64,000 bases of DNA from Acidovorax radicis N35 (GCF_000204195.1 NZ_AFBG01000014.1:1-64000), one strand, 5' to 3'. Counted from the first letter of the stretch, positions 1-9,656 are shown. Program-made: numbers and translations. Notes: generated from the sequence alone by a model not told the origin.

Positions 1-519
1 GCCCGGCAGTTCCGGCAAACCGGGCTTCGTGGCAGAAGTGCTGCAGACCTCAAGAGCCACAACGCCGACCCCCGCAAACTCAAGCTCGAACTCACCGAAA
101 GCCTGCTGCTGGGAGACATCGAAGACACCATCGCCCGCATGGTGCAGCTCAAAAGCGAAGGCGTGGGGTTTGCGCTGGATGACTTCGGCACCGGCTACTC
201 CAGCCTGAGCTACCTCAAGCGGCTGCCGCTGGACCAGGTCAAGATCGACCAGAGCTTCGTGCGGGACGTGCTCTCGGACCCGAACGACGCGGCGATCGTG
301 AGGACGATCCTGGCGCTGGCCAAGAGCCTGGACCTGGAGGTGGTGGCCGAGGGGGTGGAGACGACGGGGCAGCTGAGTTTTCTGAGGCTGCATGGGTGCG
401 AGGGGTTTCAGGGGTTTCTTTTTGGCCGGCCGGTGCCTATCGACGTGTTTGCGCGCGAGCACCAGCTGGGCCTGTTCGCACAGCCTGCGGTGGCCCTTCC
501 TGAAGGGCGCAAGCCATGA
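1..519 (+). CDS. EAL-domain (c-di-GMP phosphodiesterase) protein, C-terminal part only, 5' end outside window
   Basis: The gene runs in from the left edge and only about the last 170 residues are present. They form the second half of an EAL domain: LKLELTESLLL, then DDFGTGYSSLSYLKRLPLD, then LKID-like VKIDQSF and VAEGVETT, which carry the metal- and substrate-binding residues of c-di-GMP phosphodiesterases. At about nt 18-50 the predicted protein reads FRQTGLRGRSAADLKS where the family has FRQPGFVAEVLQTLKS; one extra A near nt 18-20 and one missing C near nt 48-50 restore the expected sequence, so there are two compensating frameshifts or two sequencing errors. The stop overlaps the next gene (ATGA), and that gene is a paralogue, so the two are probably translationally coupled tandem duplicates. 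Confidence 0.85.
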   Translation, partial: ARQFRQTGLRGRSAADLKSHNADPRKLKLELTESLLLGDIEDTIARMVQLKSEGVGFALDDFGTGYSSLSYLKRLPLDQVKIDQSFVRDVLSDPNDAAIVRTILALAKSLDLEVVAEGVETTGQLSFLRLHGCEGFQGFLFGRPVPIDVFAREHQLGLFAQPAVALPEGRKP

Positions 520-3029
520 CCGGCCCCGGCATTCTCTGGGTCGACGGCGATACGCAGCATGCGGCGTCGGCGCGGCACCTTATCTCAGCGCGCTACCCGG
601 ACTGGCGTGTGGTGAACAGCCCCACGCCCGAGGCGGCCCGGGCACCGCTTGCGTCGCAGGCGTGGGATGCCGTGGTGCTGTGCCTCAAGCCTTCGGTGCA
701 GGACTTGCCCGGCGTGCTGGAGCTGTGCGCGGGCCGCCCGGTGCTGATGTGCATCGATGCCCACCAGGAGGCGCTGGCTGCACGCGCGTTCCGTTGCGGG
801 CTGGGGGACTACATGGTGCGCGAGGCCGACGGGGTGGCCCACCTGGTCGAGCTGCTGCACCGGCTGGCCGTGCTGCTGCAAGGCGCACAGGGGCGGGGCC
901 AGCCCGGGCGCATGGTGGACGCCCGCGTCTGGCAAGAGGCGCTGACTCTGCTGCAGGAGCAGCGCACGGCCCTGCAGGCCACTTTGGCCAGCATGAGCCA
1001 GGGCATCTTCAAGACAGCGGCGGACGGCAGCATCACCGTCTACAACCAGCGCGTGCTGGAGCTGCTCAACCTGCCCGAATCGTTGATGGCCACGCGGCCC
1101 ACACTGGCCGACCTGACGCGCATCCAGGCGGAGCGTGGAGATTTTGGCGAAGGCCATCGCCTGGTAGACCGGCGCGGGCACGACTACGTGGCGGGCGGCG
1201 CCGTGGCCCCCGCACCGACTGTGTACTGGCGCACCACGCGCGATGGGCGCACCTTCGAGGTGCGTACCACCGACCTGCCCGATGGTGGCCTGGTGCGCAC
1301 CTTTGCCGATGTGAGCGACTATGTGCGTGTGGAGAATGAGCTGCGCGAAAGCGAGGCGCGCTTTCGCTCGCTGAGCGATCTGTCGTCCGACTGGTACTGG
1401 GAGCATGATGCAGAAGGCCGGTTCGTGCAGCTTGCGGGCGATCTGAGCGTCAACGGCATCCCGCTGTCGACCGTGATGGGCCGCACACGCTGGGAGATCG
1501 GCGCGCTCAACATGACCGAGGCCGACTGGGCGGCACACCGTGCGGTGTTGCAGACCCATCAGCCGTTTCGCGACCTGGAACTGCAGCGCCAGCGGCCAGA
1601 TGGCAGCATGCACTGGATCTCGGTCAGTGGCGTACCCGTGTTTGACGCGCAGGGCGCGCTGTGGGGCTACCGGGGCGTAGGCCGCGACATCACCGAACGC
1701 AAGCGGGTGGAAAGCCAGATTGAGCAGCTGGCGTTCTACGACGTACTCACCGGCTTGCCCAACCGCCGCCTGCTGGTGGACCGGCTGCAGCGCGCCACGG
1801 CTGCTGTGGTGCGTTCAGGAGCGCAAGGGGCCTTGTTGTTCATCGATCTCGACAACTTCAAGGACCTCAACGACACCCTGGGCCACGACACCGGCGACCA
1901 GCTTCTGGTGCAGGTGGCCCAGCGCCTGAAGGCCTGCGTGCGCGAGGCCGACACCGTGGCCCGCTTCGGCGGGGATGAATTCGTGGTGCTGGTGGAGGGC
2001 CTGAGTGCGGATGGCCCCCACGCCAGCGCTGAGGCCGCGCTGGTGGCCAGCCACATCGCCACCACGCTGGGCAAGCCCTATGCGCTGGGTGAGACGGGCC
2101 ACCACAGCACGCCGAGCATCGGCATTGCGCTGTTTGGCCAGCAGACCGTCAGTGTGGACGAACTGCTCAAACATGCCGACCTGGCCATGTACCAGGCCAA
2201 GGCGGCGGGCCGCAACACCCAGCGCTTTTTCGATCCCGACATGCAGGCCGCCGTCAGCAACCGATCGGCCCTCGAGGCCGACCTGCGCCGGGGCTTGCAG
2301 GACAAGGAGCTGGCGCTGTACTACCAGCCCATCGTGGACGGCAAGGGCCGCCTGCTGGGGGCCGAGGCGCTGGTGCGCTGGAAGCACCCCCGGCGTGGCC
2401 TGGTGTCGCCGGCCGAATTCATCCCGCTGGCTGAGCAGACGGGTCTCATCCTGCCGCTGGGGCAGTGGGTGCTGGAGGCCGCCTGTGAGCAACTGGTGGT
2501 GTGGTCCCGCAGCTCGCTCACAAGGCAGTTTTTCCTGTCGGTGAATGTGAGTGTGCGGCAGTTTCGCCAGCCCGATTTTGTGGAGCAGGTGCTGGGTGCC
2601 CTGCAGGCCAGCGGGGCCAACCCTGAGCGCCTGAAGCTGGAACTGACCGAAAGCCTGTTGCTGGCCGATGTGGAGGATGTGATCTCGCGCATGGAATACC
2701 TGCGGCGCTATGGCGTGGGCTTCTCGCTGGACGACTTTGGCACCGGCTATTCGTCGCTGAGCTACTTGAAGCGCTTGCCGCTGGACCAGCTCAAGATCGA
2801 CCAGAGTTTTGTGCGCGACCTGCAGACCGACCCCAACGACGCGGCCATCGTGCGCACCATCCTTGCGCTGGCGCACAGCCTGGACCTGGCCGTGGTGGCC
2901 GAAGGCGTGGAGACGACGGGGCAGCTTGAATTCCTGCAGCGCCACGGCTGCCAGGCGTTCCAGGGCTACCTGTTCGGCCGACCCATGCCACCGGAGATTC
3001 TGGAGCGAGCGCTGCGGCCTGCGTTGTGA
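516..3029 (+). CDS. Degenerate receiver-PAS-PAS-GGDEF-EAL c-di-GMP signalling protein
   Basis: An 837-residue bifunctional c-di-GMP protein. The N-terminal ~120 residues look like a degenerate CheY receiver (ILWVDGD start), followed by a PAS_7-like segment (~140-260) and a second PAS domain (~285-400). The diguanylate cyclase domain has an intact GGDEF at residues 485-489 and a product-inhibition RxxD (R476-D479) exactly five residues before it. The EAL domain keeps EAL at 617-619, ESLLL, DDFGTG at 739 and VAEGVET, so both activities look possible. The start overlaps the stop of the upstream EAL gene as ATGA. No transmembrane segment is evident, so it is probably cytoplasmic. Whether synthesis or hydrolysis dominates cannot be told from sequence. 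Confidence 0.9.
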   Translation: MTGPGILWVDGDTQHAASARHLISARYPDWRVVNSPTPEAARAPLASQAWDAVVLCLKPSVQDLPGVLELCAGRPVLMCIDAHQEALAARAFRCGLGDYMVREADGVAHLVELLHRLAVLLQGAQGRGQPGRMVDARVWQEALTLLQEQRTALQATLASMSQGIFKTAADGSITVYNQRVLELLNLPESLMATRPTLADLTRIQAERGDFGEGHRLVDRRGHDYVAGGAVAPAPTVYWRTTRDGRTFEVRTTDLPDGGLVRTFADVSDYVRVENELRESEARFRSLSDLSSDWYWEHDAEGRFVQLAGDLSVNGIPLSTVMGRTRWEIGALNMTEADWAAHRAVLQTHQPFRDLELQRQRPDGSMHWISVSGVPVFDAQGALWGYRGVGRDITERKRVESQIEQLAFYDVLTGLPNRRLLVDRLQRATAAVVRSGAQGALLFIDLDNFKDLNDTLGHDTGDQLLVQVAQRLKACVREADTVARFGGDEFVVLVEGLSADGPHASAEAALVASHIATTLGKPYALGETGHHSTPSIGIALFGQQTVSVDELLKHADLAMYQAKAAGRNTQRFFDPDMQAAVSNRSALEADLRRGLQDKELALYYQPIVDGKGRLLGAEALVRWKHPRRGLVSPAEFIPLAEQTGLILPLGQWVLEAACEQLVVWSRSSLTRQFFLSVNVSVRQFRQPDFVEQVLGALQASGANPERLKLELTESLLLADVEDVISRMEYLRRYGVGFSLDDFGTGYSSLSYLKRLPLDQLKIDQSFVRDLQTDPNDAAIVRTILALAHSLDLAVVAEGVETTGQLEFLQRHGCQAFQGYLFGRPMPPEILERALRPAL

Positions 3030-3066
3030 CAAAGCCGCTACGCCACGCAGGCGCGACAATGGGCGC

Positions 3067-4278
3067 ATGAAGAAACAGGTTCTGGTGGCAGGTGGTGGCA
3101 TCGGCGGGCTGGCGGCGGCGTTGGGCGCATCGCGCGCGGGATGGGATGTGCGGCTGTACGAGCGCGCGGCAGCGTTCAGCGAAGTGGGCGCTGGCGTGCA
3201 GATCGGGCCGAACGTGGTGCGCCGCCTGCAGGCCTGGGGCCTGCAGCAGCCGTTGCAGGCTGTGGCCGCGTTCCCCAGCCGCTTGCAGGTGCGCAACGCC
3301 GTCAGTGGCAAGGAACTGGCCGTGCTGCCGCTGGGCCCCACGGCGGTGCAGCGCTATGGCGCGGCCTACGCCACCATCCACCGCGCCGACCTGCATGGGC
3401 TGCTGCTGGCCGCTGTCACCAAATACACCGACACGCAATTGAATCTGGAGCACGCCATTGACGGCTTTGTTGACGGCGATGGGGTTGTTACCGTGCGCAC
3501 CAGCCGGGGCAAAGAGGTGGAAGGGGATGCGCTCATTGGCGCCGATGGCCTGTGGAGCCGCACCCGCAACCAGCTGCTGGGCGCCGTGCCGCCCCGCGTG
3601 ACTGGGCACCTGGCCTACCGCGCGCTGGTGCCACAGCATGCGCTCCCCGATGCGCTGCGCACCGGCCAGGTCACCGCCTGGCTCGGCCCGCGCCTGCATG
3701 CCGTGCAGTACCCTGTGCGCCGGGGCGAGCTGCAGAACATCGTTGTCATCGTGCAGGGCCCCGCGCCGCAGGATCTGGAAAGCTGGGACCATGCAGCCAA
3801 CGTGGCAGGCCTTGACCACGCCCTGCAGGGCACCTGCACCGCGCTGCAGGATGTGGTGCGCAGCGTCAGCACCGCGGGTGGCCCCGGCTGGCGGCTGTGG
3901 CCGCTGTGTGACCGTCCGCCGGTGCAACATGCGGGCGAGATGGCCCAAGGCCTGGTGGGGCTGCTGGGCGATGCCGCCCACCCCATGCGCCCTTATCTGG
4001 CCCAGGGTGCGGGCATGGCCATTGAAGACGCTGCCGAGCTGCAACGTGCGCTCGCCATGCACGACCTCGACGTGCCCCTGCGACTCACCCGATACGCCCT
4101 CAACCGATGGCAGCGCAATGCGCGTGTGCAGGCCCGCTCCACCCGCAACGGCCGCATCTTTCATGCCACGGGGCCCATGCGCTGGGGGCGAGACCTTTCG
4201 CTGCGGTTGCTGGGTGAAAGGGTGCTGGATGTGCCCTGGCTGTACCGGGGCGACGGGTCGAGCGCCAGTTCGCTGTGA
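3067..4278 (+). CDS. FAD-dependent monooxygenase (salicylate hydroxylase-like)
   Basis: A 403-residue flavoprotein of the PHBH/UbiH class A monooxygenase family. The start is the ATG followed by KKQVLVAGGGIGGLAAALG, the N-terminal Rossmann GxGxxG for the FAD ADP moiety. A DG motif (GADGLWSRTR) lies near residue 160 and the GD motif (LLGDAAHPMRPYLAQGAG) near residue 300, where the flavin ribityl chain binds. These enzymes hydroxylate aromatic or quinone-like substrates with NAD(P)H and O2; the sequence resembles the salicylate/3-hydroxybenzoate type but no substrate can be assigned. It stands alone, 37 nt after the GGDEF-EAL gene, with no catabolic partner beside it. Confidence 0.85.
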   Translation: MKKQVLVAGGGIGGLAAALGASRAGWDVRLYERAAAFSEVGAGVQIGPNVVRRLQAWGLQQPLQAVAAFPSRLQVRNAVSGKELAVLPLGPTAVQRYGAAYATIHRADLHGLLLAAVTKYTDTQLNLEHAIDGFVDGDGVVTVRTSRGKEVEGDALIGADGLWSRTRNQLLGAVPPRVTGHLAYRALVPQHALPDALRTGQVTAWLGPRLHAVQYPVRRGELQNIVVIVQGPAPQDLESWDHAANVAGLDHALQGTCTALQDVVRSVSTAGGPGWRLWPLCDRPPVQHAGEMAQGLVGLLGDAAHPMRPYLAQGAGMAIEDAAELQRALAMHDLDVPLRLTRYALNRWQRNARVQARSTRNGRIFHATGPMRWGRDLSLRLLGERVLDVPWLYRGDGSSASSL

Positions 4279-4279
4279 T

Positions 4280-4330
4280 GCTCTTTATTTGGTAGCTCCT
4301 CACGCTGGATGGCCGGGCTCTCGCGTCCAG
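4280..4330. repeat. Degenerate REP1-like copy
   Basis: Immediately after the monooxygenase stop the sequence GCTCTTTATTTGGTAGCTCC, followed by a CGCTGGATGG stretch, matches the left half of the REP1 element seen seven other times in the window, but the right half of the stem is lost. Treated as an eroded copy. Confidence 0.4.
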
Positions 4331-4572
4331 CAGGCTGTTGTGCCAGGGCATCATTGGCAACGTGCCTTGGAAACCCGGTGTGTGGTGAACTTTGCGCCGT
4401 GTGCCGTGCTCTATCCCTGTGTATGCATGCTGCGAAAAAGCGTTGTTTGCATGGACAAATACCCTGTTCAATGGCGGGCCGTGGTGCTACAAAGGGCTAA
4501 GCCGGTAGCGATTCCCACTGCAACACCGTGGCACCACCCGAGCCCGCCGGGGGTGCCGCCACAGGAGGTCGT

Positions 4573-6495
4573 ATGGATGCCATCAGCAGTTTCACCGCGC
4601 GCTATGCCCGCAGCCGCGAAGAGGAAATGTCGATTGACGAGTACCTCGCCGAGTGCAAGCGGGATCCCATGGTCTACGCCACGGCAGCCCAGCGCATGCT
4701 GGCCGCCATCGGCGAGCCCGAGATGGTGGATACGCGCAACGACCCCCACCTTTCGCGCCTCTTTGCCAACAAGGTGATCAAGCGCTACCCCACGTTCACC
4801 GAGTTCTACGGCATGGAAGATTCCATCGAACAGGTGGTGAGCTTTTTCCGCCATGCCGCGCAGGGGCTGGAGGAGCGCAAGCAGATCCTTTACCTGCTGG
4901 GACCCGTGGGCGGAGGCAAGAGTTCGGTGGCCGAGCGGCTCAAGTACCTGATGCAGAAGGTGCCGTTCTATGCGCTCAAGGGCTCGCCGGTGAACGAGTC
5001 GCCGCTGGGCCTGTTTGATGCGGTGGAGGACAGCCCGGTGCTCGAAGAGCAGTTCGGCATTCCCCGGCGCTACCTGCAGCATGTGCTTTCGCCCTGGGCG
5101 GTCAAGCGGCTGGAGGAGTTCGGCGGCGACATCCGCCAGTTCCGGGTGGTCAAGCGCTACCCCAGCATCTTGAAGCAGGTGGGCATCGCCAAGACCGAGC
5201 CGGGCGATGAGAACAACCAGGACATCTCCAGCCTGGTGGGCAAGGTGGACATCCGCAAGCTGGAGACTTTTGCGCAGGACGACACCGACGCCTACAGCTA
5301 CAGCGGCGGCCTGTGCCTGGCCAACCAGGGCCTGCTGGAATTCGTCGAGATGTTCAAGGCGCCCATCAAGGTGCTGCATCCGCTGCTCACTGCCACGCAG
5401 GAGGGCAATTACAAGGGCACGGAGGGTTTTGGTGCCATCCCGTTTGACGGCGTGGTGCTGGCCCACAGCAACGAGAGCGAGTGGAAGGCGTTTCGCAACA
5501 ACAAGAACAACGAGGCTTTCCTCGACCGCATCTACATCGTCAAGGTGCCGTACTGCCTGCGCGTGAGCGAGGAGACCCGCATCTACGAGAAGCTGATCCG
5601 CGAATCCTCGCTGGGTGCCGCCAAGTGCGCCCCCGGCACGCTGAAGATGATGGCCCAGTTCTCGGTGCTCACGCGCCTCAAGGAACCCGAGAACTCCAGC
5701 ATCTTCAGCAAGATGCAGGTGTACGACGGCGAGAGCTTGAAGGACACCGACCCGCGCGCCAAGAGCTACCAGGAATACCGCGATTACGGTGGCGTGGACG
5801 AGGGCATGAACGGCATCTCCACGCGCTTTGCGTTCAAGATACTGTCCAAGGTGTTCAACTTTGACAGCGCCGAGGTGGCGGCCAATCCGGTGCACCTGAT
5901 GTATGTGCTGGAGCAGCAGATCGAGCGCGAGCAGTTCCCGGCTGAGCTGGAAACCAAGTACACCAGCTACATCAAGGAGTTCCTCTCGCCGCGTTATGCC
6001 GAGTTCATCGGCAAGGAGATCCAGACGGCGTACCTGGAGAGCTACAGCGAATACGGGCAGAACATCTTCGACCGCTACGTCACCTACGCCGACTACTGGA
6101 TCCAGGACAACGAATACCGCGACACCGACACCGGCGAGGTGTTCGACCGTGGCGCGCTCAACGCCGAGCTGGAGAAGATCGAGAAGCCCGCAGGCATTGC
6201 CAACCCCAAGGATTTCCGCAACGAGATCGTCAACTTCGTGCTGCGCGCGCGTGCCAACAACCAGGGCAAGAACCCCAGCTGGACCAGCTACGAGAAGCTG
6301 CGCCTGGTGATCGAGAAAAAGATGTTCTCGAACACCGAAGAGCTGCTGCCCGTGGTCAGCTTCAATGCCAAAGCCAGCGCCGAGGAGGCGCGCAAGCACG
6401 AAGATTTCGTCACGCGGATGGTGAACAAGGGCTACACCCCGAAACAGGTGCGGTTGCTGTGTGAGTGGTATTTGCGCGTTCGCAAGAGCAGCTAG
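4573..6495 (+). CDS. prkA: PrkA family serine protein kinase
   Basis: A 640-residue PrkA/YeaG protein: an AAA+-like N-terminal module with Walker A GPVGGGKSS near residue 110, and the C-terminal PrkA kinase region (the family is about 640 residues). The ATG at 4573 is preceded by a strong Shine-Dalgarno AGGAGGT at the correct spacing, which decides it over in-frame codons further upstream. PrkA is a stress- and starvation-linked kinase, partly reported as an AAA+ protease-like factor; in enterobacteria it is expressed with yeaH and ycgB. Here the next two genes are exactly those partners on the same strand, so this is the conserved yeaG-yeaH-ycgB operon. No convincing sigma-54 site was seen upstream. 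Confidence 0.95.
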   Translation: MDAISSFTARYARSREEEMSIDEYLAECKRDPMVYATAAQRMLAAIGEPEMVDTRNDPHLSRLFANKVIKRYPTFTEFYGMEDSIEQVVSFFRHAAQGLEERKQILYLLGPVGGGKSSVAERLKYLMQKVPFYALKGSPVNESPLGLFDAVEDSPVLEEQFGIPRRYLQHVLSPWAVKRLEEFGGDIRQFRVVKRYPSILKQVGIAKTEPGDENNQDISSLVGKVDIRKLETFAQDDTDAYSYSGGLCLANQGLLEFVEMFKAPIKVLHPLLTATQEGNYKGTEGFGAIPFDGVVLAHSNESEWKAFRNNKNNEAFLDRIYIVKVPYCLRVSEETRIYEKLIRESSLGAAKCAPGTLKMMAQFSVLTRLKEPENSSIFSKMQVYDGESLKDTDPRAKSYQEYRDYGGVDEGMNGISTRFAFKILSKVFNFDSAEVAANPVHLMYVLEQQIEREQFPAELETKYTSYIKEFLSPRYAEFIGKEIQTAYLESYSEYGQNIFDRYVTYADYWIQDNEYRDTDTGEVFDRGALNAELEKIEKPAGIANPKDFRNEIVNFVLRARANNQGKNPSWTSYEKLRLVIEKKMFSNTEELLPVVSFNAKASAEEARKHEDFVTRMVNKGYTPKQVRLLCEWYLRVRKSS

Positions 6496-6574
6496 CGCAG
6501 CGGCCAAAAAAGCTCTTGAAGGTTTTTGCCAGTGCATCCCACCGGGGCACTGGTCTACGCAGGGGAGCAAGGGG

Positions 6575-7840
6575 ATGGCACTGCAAATCATCGACCGCAG
6601 GCTCGCAGGCAAGAACAAATCTGTGGGCAACCGCGAACGTTTTGTCCGCCGCTTCAAGGAGCAGATTGCGGACAGCGTGCGCCGTGCGGTGTCGCAGCGC
6701 GGCATCCGCGACATCGAGCAGGCCGAGAGCATCACCATTCCCAGGAAGGACATCGGCGAGCCGGTGTTCCACCATGGGCAGGGCGGCATCCGCGACGTGG
6801 TGCACCCCGGCAATGCGGACCATGTGCGCGGCGACCGCATCGAGCGGCCCAAGGGGGGCAGCGGGCGCGGCTCGCAGGCCAGCGACAGCGGGGAGGGCGA
6901 AGACGATTTCACCTTCACGCTGACCAAGGAAGAGTTCATGCAGATCTTCTTCGAGGACCTCGCGCTGCCGCGCCTGCTGCGCACGCACATCGGCGAGAAC
7001 CCGCAGTGGAAGTCGCGCCGCGCCGGCTATAGCCAGGACGGAATTCCCAACAACCTGGCAGTGCTGCGCACCATGCGCGGGGCCCTGGGGCGGCGCATCG
7101 CCCTGGGCAAGGCGTCGCACCGCGAGTTGATAGCGCTGCAGCTGCAGCTCGACGCCCTGCTGGCACAGGACGACGGCACCAGTGAGGCGGTGGCCGAGTT
7201 GCAGCGCCGCATCGACGGGCTTGCGGCGCGCATCGGCCGGATCCCGTACCTGGACCCCATCGATTTGCGCTTTCGGGCCCGTGTCCAGGTGCCCGTGCCC
7301 AACAGCCAGGCGGTGATGTTCTGCGTGATGGATGTCTCGGGCTCCATGGACGAGGGGCGCAAGGAGCTGGCCAAGCGCTTCTTCATCCTGCTCTACCTGT
7401 TCCTCACGCGGCACTACGAAAAGATCGACATCGTCTTCATCCGCCACCACACCCAGGCCGCCGAGGTGAGCGAGGATCAGTTCTTCCACTCCACCGAAAG
7501 TGGCGGCACGGTGGTCAGCAGCGCGCTGGTGCTGCTCGACCAGATCATTCGCGCGCGCTACCCGCAGGGTGACTGGAACGTCTATGTCGCCCAGGCCAGC
7601 GATGGCGACAATTTCCCCAATGACAGCGGCAATTGCCGCAACCTGCTGGTAGATCGGATCCTGCCGCTGGTGCGCTACTTTGCCTATGTGCAGGTGACCG
7701 AGGTAGAGCAGAACCTGTGGGATGAATACAGCCAGTTGCTGCCGCTGTTTTCACACTTCGCCATGCGCAAGGTGTCCGAGCCGGGCGACATCTACCCCGT
7801 GTTCCGCGACCTCTTCAAGAAAGAGGGGGTGCAGGTATGA
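6575..7840 (+). CDS. yeaH: YeaH/YhbH family protein (UPF0229, DUF444)
   Basis: A 421-residue protein of the DUF444 family, starting at the ATG that reads MALQIIDRRLAGKNKSVGNR, the typical family N-terminus. The C-terminal half is a von Willebrand A-like domain with a MIDAS motif (DVSGSMD) near residue 253. The middle carries a Ser/Gly/acidic linker (GGSGRGSQASDSGEGEDD). It is always found with PrkA and SpoVR and probably acts with the kinase in the stationary-phase or nitrogen-stress response. The start lies 79 nt after prkA, and the stop overlaps the spoVR start (ATGA), so translation of the last two genes is coupled. Confidence 0.93.
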   Translation: MALQIIDRRLAGKNKSVGNRERFVRRFKEQIADSVRRAVSQRGIRDIEQAESITIPRKDIGEPVFHHGQGGIRDVVHPGNADHVRGDRIERPKGGSGRGSQASDSGEGEDDFTFTLTKEEFMQIFFEDLALPRLLRTHIGENPQWKSRRAGYSQDGIPNNLAVLRTMRGALGRRIALGKASHRELIALQLQLDALLAQDDGTSEAVAELQRRIDGLAARIGRIPYLDPIDLRFRARVQVPVPNSQAVMFCVMDVSGSMDEGRKELAKRFFILLYLFLTRHYEKIDIVFIRHHTQAAEVSEDQFFHSTESGGTVVSSALVLLDQIIRARYPQGDWNVYVAQASDGDNFPNDSGNCRNLLVDRILPLVRYFAYVQVTEVEQNLWDEYSQLLPLFSHFAMRKVSEPGDIYPVFRDLFKKEGVQV

Positions 7841-9465
7841 ACATGACCCAGTATCCGGTGCTGGAGCGCCGCTTGCGCGACAACCCGTGGAAGGCCGCCG
7901 CCGTGGGCGAGCGCCGCCACCGTGCCGCGCCAGAGCAGCTTCTGCCTGCCGGGGAGCGGCCCGCGCAGCCGCTGCCCGATCCGAGCGACTGGACGTTCGA
8001 GCTGATCGACCGCTACCACGCCGCGATCGCCGCCACCGCCGAGCGTTTTGGGCTCGATACCTACCCCAACCAGCTGGAGGTCATCACCGCCGAGCAGATG
8101 ATGGATGCCTATTCCAGCGTGGGCATGCCGGTGAACTACCGCCACTGGAGCTACGGCAAGGAGTTTCTGGCCACCGAGCGGCGCTACCGGCGCGGGCACA
8201 TGGGGCTGGCCTACGAGATCGTCATCAACTCCAACCCCTGCATCAGTTACCTGATGGAGGAGAACACCACCGCCATGCAGGCACTGGTGATTGCCCATGC
8301 CGCCTATGGGCACAACAGCTTCTTCAAGGGCAACTACCTGTTCCGCATGTGGACAGATGCTTCCTCCATCATCGACTACCTCGTGTACGCCAAGGACTAC
8401 GTCGCCCAGTGCGAAGAGCGCTACGGCTTTGACGAAGTGGAGCAACTCGTGGATTCTTGCCACGCGCTGGCCAACTTTGGCGTGGACCGCTATCGCCGTC
8501 CCTCCAAGAAGAACCTGACGCGCGAGCGCCTGGAGCGCGAGCAGCGCGAGGCCTACGCCCAGCAGCAGGTGAACGAACTCTGGCGCACCCTGCCCACGCG
8601 CCCCGGCAAGGATGGCACGGCGCAGGAGCACAACCGCTTTCCGAAGGAGCCGCAGGAAAACATCCTGTACTTCATTGAGAAGAACGCGCCACTGCTGGAG
8701 CCCTGGCAGCGCGAGATCGTGCGCATCGTGCGCAAGATCGCGCAGTATTTCTACCCGCAGCGCCAAAGCCAGGTCATGAACGAGGGCTGGGCCACCTTCT
8801 GGCACTACACCTTGCTCACCACGCTGTACGACGAGGGCCACCTCAGCGACGGCCTGATGATCGAGTGGCTGGGCTCACACACCAACGTCATCTTCCAGCC
8901 CCCCGTGGGCCACCGCGCCTACAGCGGCATCAACCCCTACGCGCTGGGTTTTGCCATGTACCGCGACATCCAGCGCGTCTGCCAGAACCCCACCCCGGAG
9001 GACCGCCGCTGGTTCCCCGACATCGCGGGCACGCCCTGGCTGCCCGCGCTGGACCATGCCATGCGCAACTTCAAGGACGAGAGCTTCATCGGCCAGTACC
9101 TCAGCCCGCACCTGATGCGCGAGATGCGCCTGTTTGCCCTGCACGACGACACCAGCCAGAGCGAGCTGGTGGTCAGCGAGATCCACGACGAGAACGGCTA
9201 CCGCAGCCTGCGCCAGATCCTGTCGCAGCAATATGACCTGGGCACGCGCGAGCCCAACATCCAGGTCTGGAACGTGAACCTGCGCGGCGACCGCAGCCTG
9301 ACCCTGCGCCACACCCAGTACCAGGGCCGCCCGCTGGCCGACGACACGCAGGAGGTGCTGCGGCATGTGGCCCGCCTGTGGGGCTTTGGCGTGCAGATCG
9401 AGAGTGTGGACGCCTACGGCAACAACCCCGTGCTACTGCACTCGGTGGCCGCATCTGCCGCGTGA
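7837..9465 (+). CDS. spoVR: SpoVR family protein (YcgB homologue)
   Basis: A 542-residue SpoVR/YcgB family protein, last gene of the prkA-yeaH-spoVR operon; its ATG overlaps the yeaH stop. Recognisable blocks include a histidine- and glutamate-rich core (YEIVINSNPCISYLMEENT, AHAAYGHNSFFKGNYLF, MNEGWATFWHYTLL) that is nearly invariant in the family. In Bacillus SpoVR affects spore cortex formation; in Gram-negatives the molecular role is unknown, but expression follows starvation. The GHN, EGWATFWH and HxH-like residues suggest metal binding, which is an inference. Confidence 0.93.
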   Translation: MNMTQYPVLERRLRDNPWKAAAVGERRHRAAPEQLLPAGERPAQPLPDPSDWTFELIDRYHAAIAATAERFGLDTYPNQLEVITAEQMMDAYSSVGMPVNYRHWSYGKEFLATERRYRRGHMGLAYEIVINSNPCISYLMEENTTAMQALVIAHAAYGHNSFFKGNYLFRMWTDASSIIDYLVYAKDYVAQCEERYGFDEVEQLVDSCHALANFGVDRYRRPSKKNLTRERLEREQREAYAQQQVNELWRTLPTRPGKDGTAQEHNRFPKEPQENILYFIEKNAPLLEPWQREIVRIVRKIAQYFYPQRQSQVMNEGWATFWHYTLLTTLYDEGHLSDGLMIEWLGSHTNVIFQPPVGHRAYSGINPYALGFAMYRDIQRVCQNPTPEDRRWFPDIAGTPWLPALDHAMRNFKDESFIGQYLSPHLMREMRLFALHDDTSQSELVVSEIHDENGYRSLRQILSQQYDLGTREPNIQVWNVNLRGDRSLTLRHTQYQGRPLADDTQEVLRHVARLWGFGVQIESVDAYGNNPVLLHSVAASAA

Positions 9466-9551
9466 GCCGGTATGGAAGGTGATGGCAGCGCCATGTGTGG
9501 GTGCAGGCCTGCTGGACGCCCAGGGGCCAAGTTCCAGTTCATTGCAAGGAC

Positions 9552-9619
9552 CGATTGCTATTGAAAATATAGCTATTGACGCTTGATGGATAAGCGCCAG
9601 GGCCTGTTTTTGTCAAATT
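9552..9619. repeat. REP1 copy A
   Basis: A dispersed ~65-bp element between spoVR and the MerR gene: GCTATTGAAAATATAGCTAT, then CGCTTGATGGATAAGCGC, then a T-rich end. The inner GCGCTT/AAGCGC arms make a small hairpin, and the outer GCTAT/ATAGC arms a second one. It lies 3' of spoVR and could act as its terminator. Confidence 0.7.
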
Positions 9620-9656
9620 TTTGTGACAACCCCGGGTGATGGAGCTGCTGCGCCCT

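Noticed and set aside
4441..4500. Sigma-54 or RpoS promoter of prkA
   Set aside because: No TGGCAC-N5-TTGCA match, and a CTACAA -10-like box lacks a -35 at proper spacing.
4468..6990. 840-residue open frame on the minus strand opposite prkA
   Set aside because: Long antisense frames are expected in high-GC DNA. It has no start region, no family pattern, and lies opposite a strongly conserved gene. The same holds for those at 1815-3341, 44771-46513, 47590-48675, 52025-53401 and others.
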